54,467 nt of DNA, from assembly GCA_964654125.1 (NCBI GenBank), contig CAZZGG010000006.1, positions 1 through 54,467 on the forward strand, given 5' to 3'. The position numbers and the translations under genes are program-made. Below, in pieces: positions 1 to 7,283 of this stretch (positions are counted from its first letter, which is position 1; every line of letters begins with the position of its first letter). A model generated the notes under the pieces. It worked only from the letters and a program-made list of their open reading frames with translations. It was not told the DNA's origin and made no database searches. The stretch comes from JAAYBY01 sp964654125 (GTDB lineage: Bacteria; Bacillota; Clostridia; Saccharofermentanales; UBA5734).

Positions 1-656
1 TACTGGCCGCTTTGCGGCCCGCGCGGCGGCCTGGCCCCAGCTTTAAGGGGCCCGGACGGCCGGCCTTCTTGTGCAGGTTTTTCCAGAGGCTTGACAGCTT
101 CTTCCTGAACAGCTTCTTCCTGAACAGCCTTTTCCGGAACTACTTTTTCCGGAGCTGCTTTTGCTGCGGCCGGGACTGCTTTTTCAACCGGCTTGGCTGG
201 CTCGAGTGCAGGTTTACTAACGGGCTGGGGCATCACTTTTTCTTCCTTCAGCTCAGCAGTTTGCACTTCCTTCAGCTCAGCAGCCTTGGCTTCCTCACGC
301 GGAAGCGGCTGGACCGGCTCAGCTGCCTTGGCACTGACAGTCTTCTCGACCGGCGGTGCTGGTTCTTGGACAGGCTGGACACTTTCCGGAGCAGGAGCTG
401 CTGGTTTCTTGGCTGCCTTTTTGACAACTTTAACAACGCCGGTGATCTGCTTACCAGATACACCCTGCATGGTAAGTGTCGGACCGGCCGGCTCTTTTGG
501 TTTAGGAGCCGGTGCTGCCTTGACAGGTTCAGGCTGGGCCGGCGGCTCCTTTTTTATTTCAGGCGCCGCTTCTTTTTTGCGTTGCCGCGGCAGGAGACCA
601 TCTCCCCGGACAAAACCAGCCCTCAATCCAGACTCGGACTCTTCTCTTCTCACCAT
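1..656 (-). CDS. infB: Translation initiation factor IF-2, N-terminal part (partial)
   Basis: The gene is open from an ATG at 656 to the left edge, giving about 218 residues with the C-terminus missing. What is visible is low-complexity and rich in Lys, Ala, Pro and Glu, with short tandem units such as VQEEAVQEEA near residue 185. This is the disordered region that precedes the GTPase domains in many IF-2 proteins. Identification rests on this composition and on gene order, because rimP, nusA and ylxR lie directly upstream. No G-domain motif is inside the window. The ATG at 656 has AGGA eight bases upstream; an in-frame ATG at 680 is possible but has a weaker ribosome site. The usual short IF2_N helical domain is not seen at the extreme N-terminus. 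IF-2 brings initiator tRNA to the 30S subunit. Confidence 0.8.
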   Translation of the reverse strand, partial: MVRREESESGLRAGFVRGDGLLPRQRKKEAAPEIKKEPPAQPEPVKAAPAPKPKEPAGPTLTMQGVSGKQITGVVKVVKKAAKKPAAPAPESVQPVQEPAPPVEKTVSAKAAEPVQPLPREEAKAAELKEVQTAELKEEKVMPQPVSKPALEPAKPVEKAVPAAAKAAPEKVVPEKAVQEEAVQEEAVKPLEKPAQEGRPSGPLKAGARPPRGPQSGQ

Positions 657-714
657 ATTATCTTTCCTGTTCCTCCACATATCCTGTTGAGACAGGCCCC
701 AGGCCTGCTCTCAT

Positions 715-999
715 CTAATCTATTGTTGCAACATCCGGCAAAGCCTCCATTTCAGCTGTCAGCTGGCTGATGATTTCCTTGTCCACAGGCTTTTTCAATC
801 CTCTGGCCAGATGTTGTTCTTTGATTGCCTTGCTCAGGCAGCCGCGGTTTTTACAAACATATGCACCACGGCCTGGTTTTTTTCCGCTTGGGTCCAGTTC
901 CACCCGCCCAGCCTGGTCAACCACCAGCCGGATCAGGTCACGCTTGGCTTGCATCATGCGGCAGGCAACACACATCCGCTGCGGGACTTTTCTGGCCAT
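715..999 (-). CDS. ylxR: YlxR family RNA-binding/regulatory protein (DUF448)
   Basis: A 94-residue basic protein. The N-terminal CVAC and the later GRGAYVC segment are typical of the YlxR fold, a small RNA-binding domain found in nusA-infB operons. Its start codon overlaps the stop of nusA by one base (TGATG), so translation is probably coupled. YlxR proteins have been linked to RNase P and to gene regulation in Gram-positive bacteria, but a precise role is not shown here. The ribosomal L7Ae-like gene (ylxQ) that often follows it is absent; only 58 bases separate it from infB. Confidence 0.93.
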   Translation of the reverse strand: MARKVPQRMCVACRMMQAKRDLIRLVVDQAGRVELDPSGKKPGRGAYVCKNRGCLSKAIKEQHLARGLKKPVDKEIISQLTAEMEALPDVATID

Positions 1000-2153
1000 C
1001 AGTCTGCTTCTCCGGCCTGCTCGCCGAAAGACTCCGCCTCGTCTTCGCTAAAATCATCTGCAGTGGCATCAGCTGCTGCTGTGAAGCGAGCCATCAATTC
1101 CGATTCTACCGCTTCCCTGTACTGGGATTCGCTCTTGATATCGATTTTCCAGCCAGTCAGCCGGGCTGCCAGCCTGGCGTTTTGACCTTCCCGGCCAATC
1201 GCCAGCGACAGCTGATGATCAGGCACGATAACCCGAGCGACTTTTTCTTCTTCATTGGCATCAACCCTGACCACCCGGGCCGGGTTAAGGCTGTTGCTGA
1301 TGTAGGTCATCAGGTCAGGGCTGTATTCAATTATATCAATTTTCTCCCCGACCAGCTCATCCATGACGGCCTGGACCCTGAGGCCGCGCTGGCCGACACA
1401 GGAGCCGACAGCATCAACATTGTCATCTCTGGATAAGACAGCCATCTTGGTGCGTGAACCAGCTTCCCGGGCCACAGATACTATCTCGACGATACCGGCA
1501 GCAATCTCTGGCACTTCCTGTTCAAATAGCTTACGCACCAGATTGGGATGGCTTCTGGATACATAAATCACCGGCCGCCCTCTTTTTTCGTCAACTTTGA
1601 GGATCAAAAAGCGCAGGCGCTGATTGAAGTTATAGCCGTCCAGGCGCACCTGCTCGCCAAAGGGCAAAACAGCCTCGGCCCGGCCAATATCCACATATAC
1701 TTCACGGCGATCCTTGCGTTGCACGACACCAGCGGCCAGCTCACCAACCCGGCTGCTGAACTCATTGTGGATCCGTTCTCTTTCTGCACTGCTCAGCTTC
1801 TGGTTGATAACATTTTTGGCAGTCTGGGCAGCCAAGCGGCCAAAGTCCTGCGGACGCAGTTCAAACTCCATCATGTCATCCAGTTCAAAGTCCTCTGAAA
1901 GGGCCTTGGCTTCAGCAAGGCTGATCTCACTGGTGCCATCTTCCACTGTCTCAACCACTGTCTTGGTCAAAAAGACACGCATTTCACCCGTCTGGCGGTC
2001 TATCTCCGCCCGGATATTGTCAGTGGTCTTGGCATCAAATTCACGTTTATAGGCAAATACAAGAGCTTCTTCAATTGCTTCAAAAAGCACCTCAGCTTCT
2101 ATACCACGTTCTTTTTCCAACAGTCGCAGGGCTTCTATCAACTCCGCGTTCAT
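999..2153 (-). CDS. nusA: Transcription termination/antitermination factor NusA
   Basis: 384 residues, the normal length for a Gram-positive NusA without the C-terminal repeats of enterobacteria. The order is an N-terminal RNA-polymerase-binding domain (about 1-125), an S1 RNA-binding domain (about 135-200, with the EVYVDIGRAEAVLP segment), then two KH domains containing VGQRGLRVQ and IGREGQNARLAARL, and a short acidic tail rich in Glu and Asp. NusA modulates pausing, termination and antitermination. The gene follows rimP by 23 bases and overlaps ylxR, so all belong to one transcript from the promoter at 2733-2761. Confidence 0.97.
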   Translation of the reverse strand: MNAELIEALRLLEKERGIEAEVLFEAIEEALVFAYKREFDAKTTDNIRAEIDRQTGEMRVFLTKTVVETVEDGTSEISLAEAKALSEDFELDDMMEFELRPQDFGRLAAQTAKNVINQKLSSAERERIHNEFSSRVGELAAGVVQRKDRREVYVDIGRAEAVLPFGEQVRLDGYNFNQRLRFLILKVDEKRGRPVIYVSRSHPNLVRKLFEQEVPEIAAGIVEIVSVAREAGSRTKMAVLSRDDNVDAVGSCVGQRGLRVQAVMDELVGEKIDIIEYSPDLMTYISNSLNPARVVRVDANEEEKVARVIVPDHQLSLAIGREGQNARLAARLTGWKIDIKSESQYREAVESELMARFTAAADATADDFSEDEAESFGEQAGEAD

Positions 2154-2176
2154 TCAATCTTTCTCCTTCCGCCAGT

Positions 2177-2641
2177 TCAAATCCGAACTGTTCGTTGCAA
2201 AACTGCCACTTCTTCTTGCCTGACAGTCAGTAGTGAGCCGTCTTCCAGCTCAATTGAAACTTCATTGTCTTGGCAAGGAGCCAGTTTTCCCTGATATTTT
2301 TTCACACCGTCCCGGGCCTGGTAAAGTCTTAGCTCCACCATTTCTCCCTCATAACGGATATAATCGCTTGCTGTTTTGAGCGGCCTGTCCAAGCCTGGTG
2401 AGGATACCTCAAAATAATCATGTCCGACATCAGCCTGGCTGTCGATCAGGGGATCAACCAGCTGGCTCAGGTCAGAACAGTCATCCAGACTGACTCCGCC
2501 TCTTTTATCAACAACCAGGCGCAAAATACGCTTGCCATTTTCCCGGACCAGCTCAACAGCGATAATATCAAGGCCCAGCTTTTGGGCTGGCTCTTCAGCC
2601 AGCTGCCTGACAAATTTGATTGTGTCTGGCTTTTTACTCAT
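2177..2641 (-). CDS. rimP: Ribosome maturation factor RimP
   Basis: 154 residues from the ATG at 2641, which has AGGAGA nine bases upstream; a longer frame upstream lacks a good ribosome site and would run through the leader hairpin. The protein shows RimP hallmarks: an alpha/beta N-terminal domain with the EVSSPGLDRPL motif (about residues 91-101) and a C-terminal SH3-like barrel ending in the RQEEV region. RimP helps assemble the 30S subunit. It is the first gene of the rimP-nusA-ylxR-infB operon, with a 13-bp hairpin in its leader. Confidence 0.95.
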   Translation of the reverse strand: MSKKPDTIKFVRQLAEEPAQKLGLDIIAVELVRENGKRILRLVVDKRGGVSLDDCSDLSQLVDPLIDSQADVGHDYFEVSSPGLDRPLKTASDYIRYEGEMVELRLYQARDGVKKYQGKLAPCQDNEVSIELEDGSLLTVRQEEVAVLQRTVRI

Positions 2642-2679
2642 CAGGTCATCTCCTGGTTCTTCTTTAATTGGCATGAAAC

Positions 2680-2709
2680 AGCAAAGAGTGGGAAACCCCA
2701 CTCTTTGCT
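2680..2709 (-). promoter_or_regulatory. Hairpin in the rimP leader RNA
   Basis: A perfect 13-bp stem (AGCAAAGAGTGGG with its complement) closes a four-base loop. It lies about 20 bases after the predicted transcription start and 39 bases before the rimP ATG. No U-run follows it, so it is not a classical terminator. It could be a leader attenuator, an RNA stabiliser, or a site for autogenous control. Confidence 0.7.
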
Positions 2710-2732
2710 ACCGCGTCAGCCACTTCCAACTT

Positions 2733-2761
2733 ATTATATCACGGGCTCTAACCTGATGCAA
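2733..2761 (-). promoter_or_regulatory. Promoter of the rimP-nusA-infB operon
   Basis: TTGCAT (2756-2761) and TATAAT (2733-2738) are spaced by 17 bases, and TG precedes the -10 by one base (extended -10). Transcription should begin near 2727. This is a near-consensus vegetative sigma-A type promoter. Confidence 0.8.
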
Positions 2762-2850
2762 GAAAAAACTCCTGCGCAGCCCTGCCCTTGCAAAATGCCC
2801 ACCAGGGCTGGAAGTGCACTTTTTAATTTGTGCTTTTTACTTCATTTAAG

Positions 2851-2869
2851 TAGCTTTATAAGCTACAAT
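2851..2869 (+). promoter_or_regulatory. Inverted repeat overlapping a possible -10 element
   Basis: TAGCTT-TAT-AAGCTA (2851-2865) is a 6-bp dyad overlapping the start of TACAAT (2864-2869), a plausible -10 for the P-loop gene. No clear -35 is present. The arrangement would suit a repressor-type operator, but this is only inference. Confidence 0.35.
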
Positions 2870-2929
2870 GAAAGAAATAAACAGCCTGGCTGCTGGCGCA
2901 GCCGGCACAGACAAAAGGAGTGTACGCCT

Positions 2930-3340
2930 ATGATCAAGGTAATTGTTGGCAGTAAAGGCAGTGGTAAAACCGCCCGGCTTGTGGATGACCTGAATATGCG
3001 GGCCGTCAATGATGCAGCGAATGTTGTCTGCATTGAAGCCGGGCGGCGCCTGGACGGACATGTCAAATACCAGATTCGTCTGGTTGAGATCACCGAGTAT
3101 CCCGTCAAGGGCTACAAACAGCTGCTCAGCTTTATTGCCGGCCTGAGCGCCAAAGATTTTGATATCACCCATATTTATATCGACAGTATTTATAAAGTCT
3201 CTGGAGACGATAATATAGAAAATCTGGCCGAGTTTTTAGGCGAACTCAATGAGTTTGCCACTAAGGATAATTTTCATGTCATGATCATACTCAGTGCAGA
3301 ATTTGACTCTTTACCAGCAAGCATTAAAAGTTACTGCTGA
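2930..3340 (+). CDS. Small P-loop ATP-binding protein of unknown function
   Basis: 136 residues from the ATG at 2930, with AAAGGAG upstream. A Walker A motif, GSKGSGKT, begins at residue 7. A possible Walker B is the hydrophobic strand ending in IYIDS near residue 84. There is no other recognised domain, signal peptide or membrane segment. Small stand-alone P-loop proteins of this sort occur in Clostridia and are usually labelled only as ATP-binding protein. It is read from its own weak promoter region and ends 34 bases before mscL, so the two may be co-transcribed. Function is unknown. Confidence 0.85.
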   Translation: MIKVIVGSKGSGKTARLVDDLNMRAVNDAANVVCIEAGRRLDGHVKYQIRLVEITEYPVKGYKQLLSFIAGLSAKDFDITHIYIDSIYKVSGDDNIENLAEFLGELNEFATKDNFHVMIILSAEFDSLPASIKSYC

Positions 3341-3374
3341 CTTTTTTTAATACACTAACTTGTGGGAGGTTCTT

Positions 3375-3788
3375 ATGTGGGCTGAATTCAAAAAGTTTAT
3401 CAATCGCGGTAATGTGGTTGACCTGGCTGTGGCGGTGGCTATTGGTGCCGCCTTTACTGCTGTTGTCAACAGTGTTGTCAATGATGTGATCATGCCTCTG
3501 GTCGGCTTTTTCATAGCTGATATCAACTTTGCTGATTTCAAGCTTGTTCTGGCTGAGGCAGTGATTGAAAACGATGTGGTGGTCAAGCCAGAGGCTGCTA
3601 TCAGCTACGGGCTTTTGATCCAGTCCATCATCACTTTCCTGATCCTGTCCCTGGTTATCTTCATCATGATCAAAGGCCTGGAGAAATTAAAAGGTAAAGC
3701 TGAGCCTGAAGAAGCAGTGGAAGAAGAAAAGCCGGCTGATGTTCTCCTGCTTGAGGAAATCCGTGATCTGCTGAAAAAAGACAGCTGA
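3375..3788 (+). CDS. mscL: Large-conductance mechanosensitive channel MscL
   Basis: 137 residues from the ATG at 3375, chosen because GGAGG lies seven bases upstream. The amphipathic N-terminus (FKKFINRGNVVDLAVAVAIG) leads into the pore-lining first membrane helix with the conserved small-residue pattern. A second membrane helix covers about residues 74-98, and a charged C-terminal helix ends the protein. MscL is a pentameric inner-membrane valve that opens on membrane tension to release solutes during osmotic downshock. Family length is normal. Confidence 0.97.
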   Translation: MWAEFKKFINRGNVVDLAVAVAIGAAFTAVVNSVVNDVIMPLVGFFIADINFADFKLVLAEAVIENDVVVKPEAAISYGLLIQSIITFLILSLVIFIMIKGLEKLKGKAEPEEAVEEEKPADVLLLEEIRDLLKKDS

Positions 3789-3912
3789 ATCACTCCAGAG
3801 TAGCTTTTGCATAGAAAAAATGATCATTTTCCCACCATAGCTGGCTTGATCTTGCCCGGCCTGCTAAAACATGATACTTTGAGATGCAAAGTCAAGCAAG
3901 GAGGTCATTTTT

Positions 3913-4443
3913 ATGCTGCAAAGCCTGTCTGTTCTTGTGGAAAACAGGGCTGGTGTCCTCAACCGGGTTACCAGTTTATTTGCCAGACGCGGCTACAATA
4001 TCGAAAGCCTGGCTGTCGGCACCACCCAGGACCCGGAAATCTCCAGGATCACCATCACCTTGGCCGGAGCCGATGATAAGATTAAACAGATCATCCGCCA
4101 GCTGCACAAACTGCCGGATATCCTCATGGTGCGGCATCTGGAATCAAGTGAATCCTTTTCGCGGGAACTGGTCTTTTTCAAGGTCAGAGCCGCTGCGGCC
4201 AGCAGAACTGAGATCTTACAGATCGTTGATATCTTCCGTGGTCACATCATCGATGTTTCCCAGGACACCTTAACGATTGAGCTGAGTGGTAAAGATGACA
4301 AGATAGATGCTATGCTCAGCCTGCTTGAGCCCTACGGCGTCCTGGAGATGGTCCGGACCGGCCAGATTGCAGTGGAGCGGGGCAGCCGCATCATGAATAC
4401 TGCCCAACCGGATGATCTGATCAGCGCACAAAAAGAAAGGTAA
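3913..4443 (+). CDS. ilvN: Acetolactate synthase small (regulatory) subunit
   Basis: 176 residues. An ACT domain covers about residues 3-75 and contains the valine-site region (NRAGVLNRV); a C-terminal ALS_ss domain follows. It binds branched-chain amino acids and tunes the catalytic subunit IlvB. AAGGAGG precedes the start. It is followed after seven bases by ilvC. Its partner ilvB is not beside it but ends the convergent operon, so the two subunits of one enzyme are made from opposite strands. The 124 bases upstream, after mscL, hold no T-box consensus. Confidence 0.96.
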   Translation: MLQSLSVLVENRAGVLNRVTSLFARRGYNIESLAVGTTQDPEISRITITLAGADDKIKQIIRQLHKLPDILMVRHLESSESFSRELVFFKVRAAAASRTEILQIVDIFRGHIIDVSQDTLTIELSGKDDKIDAMLSLLEPYGVLEMVRTGQIAVERGSRIMNTAQPDDLISAQKER

Positions 4444-4450
4444 AGCAAAG

Positions 4451-5452
4451 ATGAAAAAGATTTACAAGGAAAACGAGTGCCGCACCCATGCTTTAGATGG
4501 CAAGACAGTTGCCATTATCGGTTATGGCAGCCAGGGCCACGCTCATGCCTTAAACCTCAAAGAGAGCGGTTTTAAAGTTATCGTCGGCCTTTATCAGGGC
4601 AGCAAGTCCTGGGCCCGGGCCGAAAAGGCCGGACTGGAAGTCCATACTGCTGCTGCTGCCGCTGCCAGGGCTGATGTGATCATGATCCTGATCAATGATG
4701 AAAAACAGCCTGAGCTTTATGAAAAAGATATCCTGCCTCATCTGACCGCAGGCAAGGCTCTGGCATTTGCCCACGGCTTCAACATTCATTTTGGCCGCAT
4801 CAAGCCGCCTGTAGATATCGATGTTTTCATGGTAGCCCCAAAAGGCCCGGGTCACACAGTGCGCAGCCAGTATCTGGCCGAGCGTGGTGTGCCCGCTCTT
4901 TTTGCCATCGCCCAGGACTATTCCGGCAAGGCACGTGACATTGCCTTTGATTATGGTTACGGCATCGGCTCAGCCCGGGCCGGCCTTTTAGAGACCTCCT
5001 TCAGGGAGGAAACAGAAACTGATCTTTTCGGCGAGCAATGTGTGCTTTGCGGCGGGGTCACCGAGTTGATGAAGGCAGGATTTGAGGTCCTGGTCGAAGC
5101 CGGTTACGATCCGGAAAATGCTTATTATGAATGCGTCCATGAGATGAAGCTGATCGTCGACATGATCGCTGAAGGCGGCTTTTCCCGCATGCGTTACTCA
5201 ATCAGTGACACAGCAGAGTATGGCGACTACAGCGTAGGCCGCCGCATTATCACTGATGAGACCAGAAATGAAATGCGCCAGGTCTTGCGCGAGATCCAGG
5301 AAGGCAAATTTGCCCGCGATTGGATTTTGGAAAACCAGGCCGGCCGGCCGGCTTTTCTGGCAAGGCGGGCCCTGGAAGCCAATCACCAGGTGGAAAAAAT
5401 CGGTCAAGACCTGCGCAGCATGATGAGCTGGCAGGAAGAAACAGAAGACTAG
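4451..5452 (+). CDS. ilvC: Ketol-acid reductoisomerase
   Basis: 333 residues, class I length. The Rossmann motif GYGSQGH is at residues 24-30. The following loop carries Ser and Arg-type residues (GSKSW near 50-54), which usually indicates NADPH use. The AHGFNIHFG region and the acidic DLFGEQ segment provide the catalytic and metal-binding residues of the knotted C-terminal domain. It converts acetolactate or acetohydroxybutyrate to dihydroxy acids in valine and isoleucine synthesis. It lies directly behind ilvN and is followed by a strong terminator at 5480-5515. Confidence 0.98.
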   Translation: MKKIYKENECRTHALDGKTVAIIGYGSQGHAHALNLKESGFKVIVGLYQGSKSWARAEKAGLEVHTAAAAAARADVIMILINDEKQPELYEKDILPHLTAGKALAFAHGFNIHFGRIKPPVDIDVFMVAPKGPGHTVRSQYLAERGVPALFAIAQDYSGKARDIAFDYGYGIGSARAGLLETSFREETETDLFGEQCVLCGGVTELMKAGFEVLVEAGYDPENAYYECVHEMKLIVDMIAEGGFSRMRYSISDTAEYGDYSVGRRIITDETRNEMRQVLREIQEGKFARDWILENQAGRPAFLARRALEANHQVEKIGQDLRSMMSWQEETED

Positions 5453-5479
5453 ACCCTGGTAAATTTTAATTTTACTCAT

Positions 5480-5515
5480 ACTGACTGGCAGGCTTACCTG
5501 GCAGTCAGTTTTTTT
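5480..5515 (+). terminator. Rho-independent terminator of ilvN-ilvC
   Basis: A 13-bp stem with one mismatch and a four-base loop (5480-5509) is followed by a run of seven T. It is positioned 27 bases after the ilvC stop. Confidence 0.9.
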
Positions 5516-5524
5516 ATCATTTTA

Positions 5525-5550
5525 AAAAGGGAGTCAGGTGACTCCCTTTT
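5525..5550 (-). terminator. Terminator of the cimA-leu-ilv operon
   Basis: AAAAGGGAGTCA and its complement form a stem, followed on the minus strand by a short U-run. It lies 21 bases past the ilvB stop. With the plus-strand hairpin next to it, it separates the convergent ilv operons. Confidence 0.8.
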
Positions 5551-5570
5551 CAATAACAGTTCAGCCAGTG

Positions 5571-7283
5571 CTACTGGTCAGTCAGGCCTGGCATGATCAG
5601 GTCACCGGGCATCTTGCCGGCCGGTATCATGGGATAAACATTCATTTCCGGATCGATGGCGCAGTGGATCAGGTAAGGCCCGGGTGTGGCCAGGGCTTTT
5701 TCCAGCTCAGCTGAAAAACTGGTCCCGTCATGGGCCCGGCCTCCAGCAATGCCATAGGCTGCTGCCAGCTTGACAAAATCAGGATTTTCTTCCAGCAGGG
5801 TGTTGGCATAACGCTTGTCAAAAAACAGTTCCTGCCACTGGCGCACCATGCCCAGACAGTTATTGTCCATGACCATGATCTTGACCGGCAGTTTTTCCTG
5901 GGCCAGGGTGCCTAGTTCTTGCAAGGTCATCTGGAAGCCGCCATCGCCGGTGAAGAGTAAAGTAGTCCGGTCCGGCCGGGCTGTCGCCGCCCCGATAGCG
6001 CCAGGCAGACCAAAACCCATGGTGCCCAGGCCTCCAGATGTGATAAAAGAGCGCGGCGATTCAACCGGATAATGCTGGGCCACAAACATCTGGTGCTGGC
6101 CGACATCTGTGACAACAATCGGGTCTTGCCCGGCCAGGCGCTGGGCCACCAAATGGATCATATACTGGGGCAGCAAGGGTGACTGGTCCTGGTACATGGC
6201 CAGGACCAGTTCATCATACTTGGCTGCAACAGCCTGCAGGCGGCCCAGCCAAGTCTTTCCTGTCCAGACAGGCTGCTTTTCCGGACTTGCTGCCAGCATA
6301 GCCTTAAAAAAGGCAGCAGCATCATCTTCGATCTCAATATCCGTCCTGATATTCTTGCCTATTTCTGCCAGATCAATATCAACATGGATCACTGTCCGGC
6401 CCGCTTCCTGGCTGTACTTTTCCGGATCTCCCATAATGCGGTCACTGAAACGGCAGCCCACTGCCAGGAGCAAATCACACTCAGCCAGGGCCTGGTTGGC
6501 CTGGGGCGTGCCATGCATGCCCAGGTTGCCCAGGTAGGACGGGTGGTCGGCCCTGATCACGCCCTTGCCCATCAGGGTCGTCACCACGGGTAGGCCCAGA
6601 CTGTCAACAAATTCTGCCAATAATTCCGGGCCATTTTCTGAGATGACGCAACCTCCTCCGGCCAGCAACAAGGGGCGCTGGCTTTTGGCCAAGGCAGCGC
6701 TGACCTGTCCGGTCATGGCACCTGTCCTGATCCGGGGCGGCCGATGACGCAACAACCTGCATTCCCCGGCCTCATCACCCTGTCCGACCGGACCGGCCAG
6801 GATATCCTTGGGAACATTGACCAGCACAGGACCGGGCCGGCCTTCAGTGGTCAGGTGCCAGGCCTCTTCCAGGACCGGCAAAAGATCATCTGCTTGCATG
6901 ACCAGGTAGTTATACTTGGTGATGGGCTGGGTCACACCGGTGATATCTGCCTCCTGAAAAGCATCCGTGCCAGTGGCATTGCGGCTGACTGCGCCAGTAA
7001 TAGCCAAAAGCGGCACAGAATCAAGGTAGGCATCAGCCAGGCCGGTGACCAGGTTGGTCGCCCCCGGTCCCGATGTGGCCAGGACCACTCCGGGCTGACC
7101 AGACAGTTTGGCGAAGCCTTCCGCAGCATGGGCAGCACCTTGTTCATGCCGGGTGAGGATATTGCTAAAACCCTTTTTATAGATAGCATCAAACAGGACA
7201 ATGACTGGTCCACCTGGATAGCCAAAGGTCTGTTTAACACCTTTTTTTGCTAAAAAATCAATAATTGCTTCAGCACCATTCAT
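5571..7283 (-). CDS. ilvB: Acetolactate synthase large (catalytic) subunit
   Basis: 570 residues, full length. The catalytic glutamate for thiamine diphosphate activation is in RHEQGAAHAAEG (E47). The cofactor-binding motif starts at GDGGFQ and ends at the DNN segment in the C-terminal third. A central FAD-binding domain is present. It makes acetolactate from pyruvate and acetohydroxybutyrate from pyruvate plus 2-oxobutyrate. Its start overlaps the ilvD stop by four bases (ATGA). It is the last gene of the operon; the regulatory subunit IlvN is encoded on the other strand. Confidence 0.98.
   Translation of the reverse strand: MNGAEAIIDFLAKKGVKQTFGYPGGPVIVLFDAIYKKGFSNILTRHEQGAAHAAEGFAKLSGQPGVVLATSGPGATNLVTGLADAYLDSVPLLAITGAVSRNATGTDAFQEADITGVTQPITKYNYLVMQADDLLPVLEEAWHLTTEGRPGPVLVNVPKDILAGPVGQGDEAGECRLLRHRPPRIRTGAMTGQVSAALAKSQRPLLLAGGGCVISENGPELLAEFVDSLGLPVVTTLMGKGVIRADHPSYLGNLGMHGTPQANQALAECDLLLAVGCRFSDRIMGDPEKYSQEAGRTVIHVDIDLAEIGKNIRTDIEIEDDAAAFFKAMLAASPEKQPVWTGKTWLGRLQAVAAKYDELVLAMYQDQSPLLPQYMIHLVAQRLAGQDPIVVTDVGQHQMFVAQHYPVESPRSFITSGGLGTMGFGLPGAIGAATARPDRTTLLFTGDGGFQMTLQELGTLAQEKLPVKIMVMDNNCLGMVRQWQELFFDKRYANTLLEENPDFVKLAAAYGIAGGRAHDGTSFSAELEKALATPGPYLIHCAIDPEMNVYPMIPAGKMPGDLIMPGLTDQ

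Noticed and set aside
42..58. A 17-base match between infB (42-58) and the rplU leader (39086-39102)
   Set aside because: One copy is coding and the other is in a leader; both are in GC-rich context with no further similarity outside the 17 bases. Probably chance, although a wider search could test it.
12..770. Long plus-strand open frames opposite infB
   Set aside because: They mirror the minus-strand IF-2 linker; composition is Phe/Leu/Arg-rich as expected for the complement of Lys/Ala/Glu codons, and they have no ribosome site or family motif.
3789..3912. Possible T-box or attenuator before ilvN
   Set aside because: No GGUGG-type antiterminator sequence or U-run terminator was found; only a short AAAATGATCATTTT palindrome is present.
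5198..5479. Minus-strand frame over the ilvC end
   Set aside because: It lies antisense to highly conserved ilvC residues and has no start site context; a shadow.
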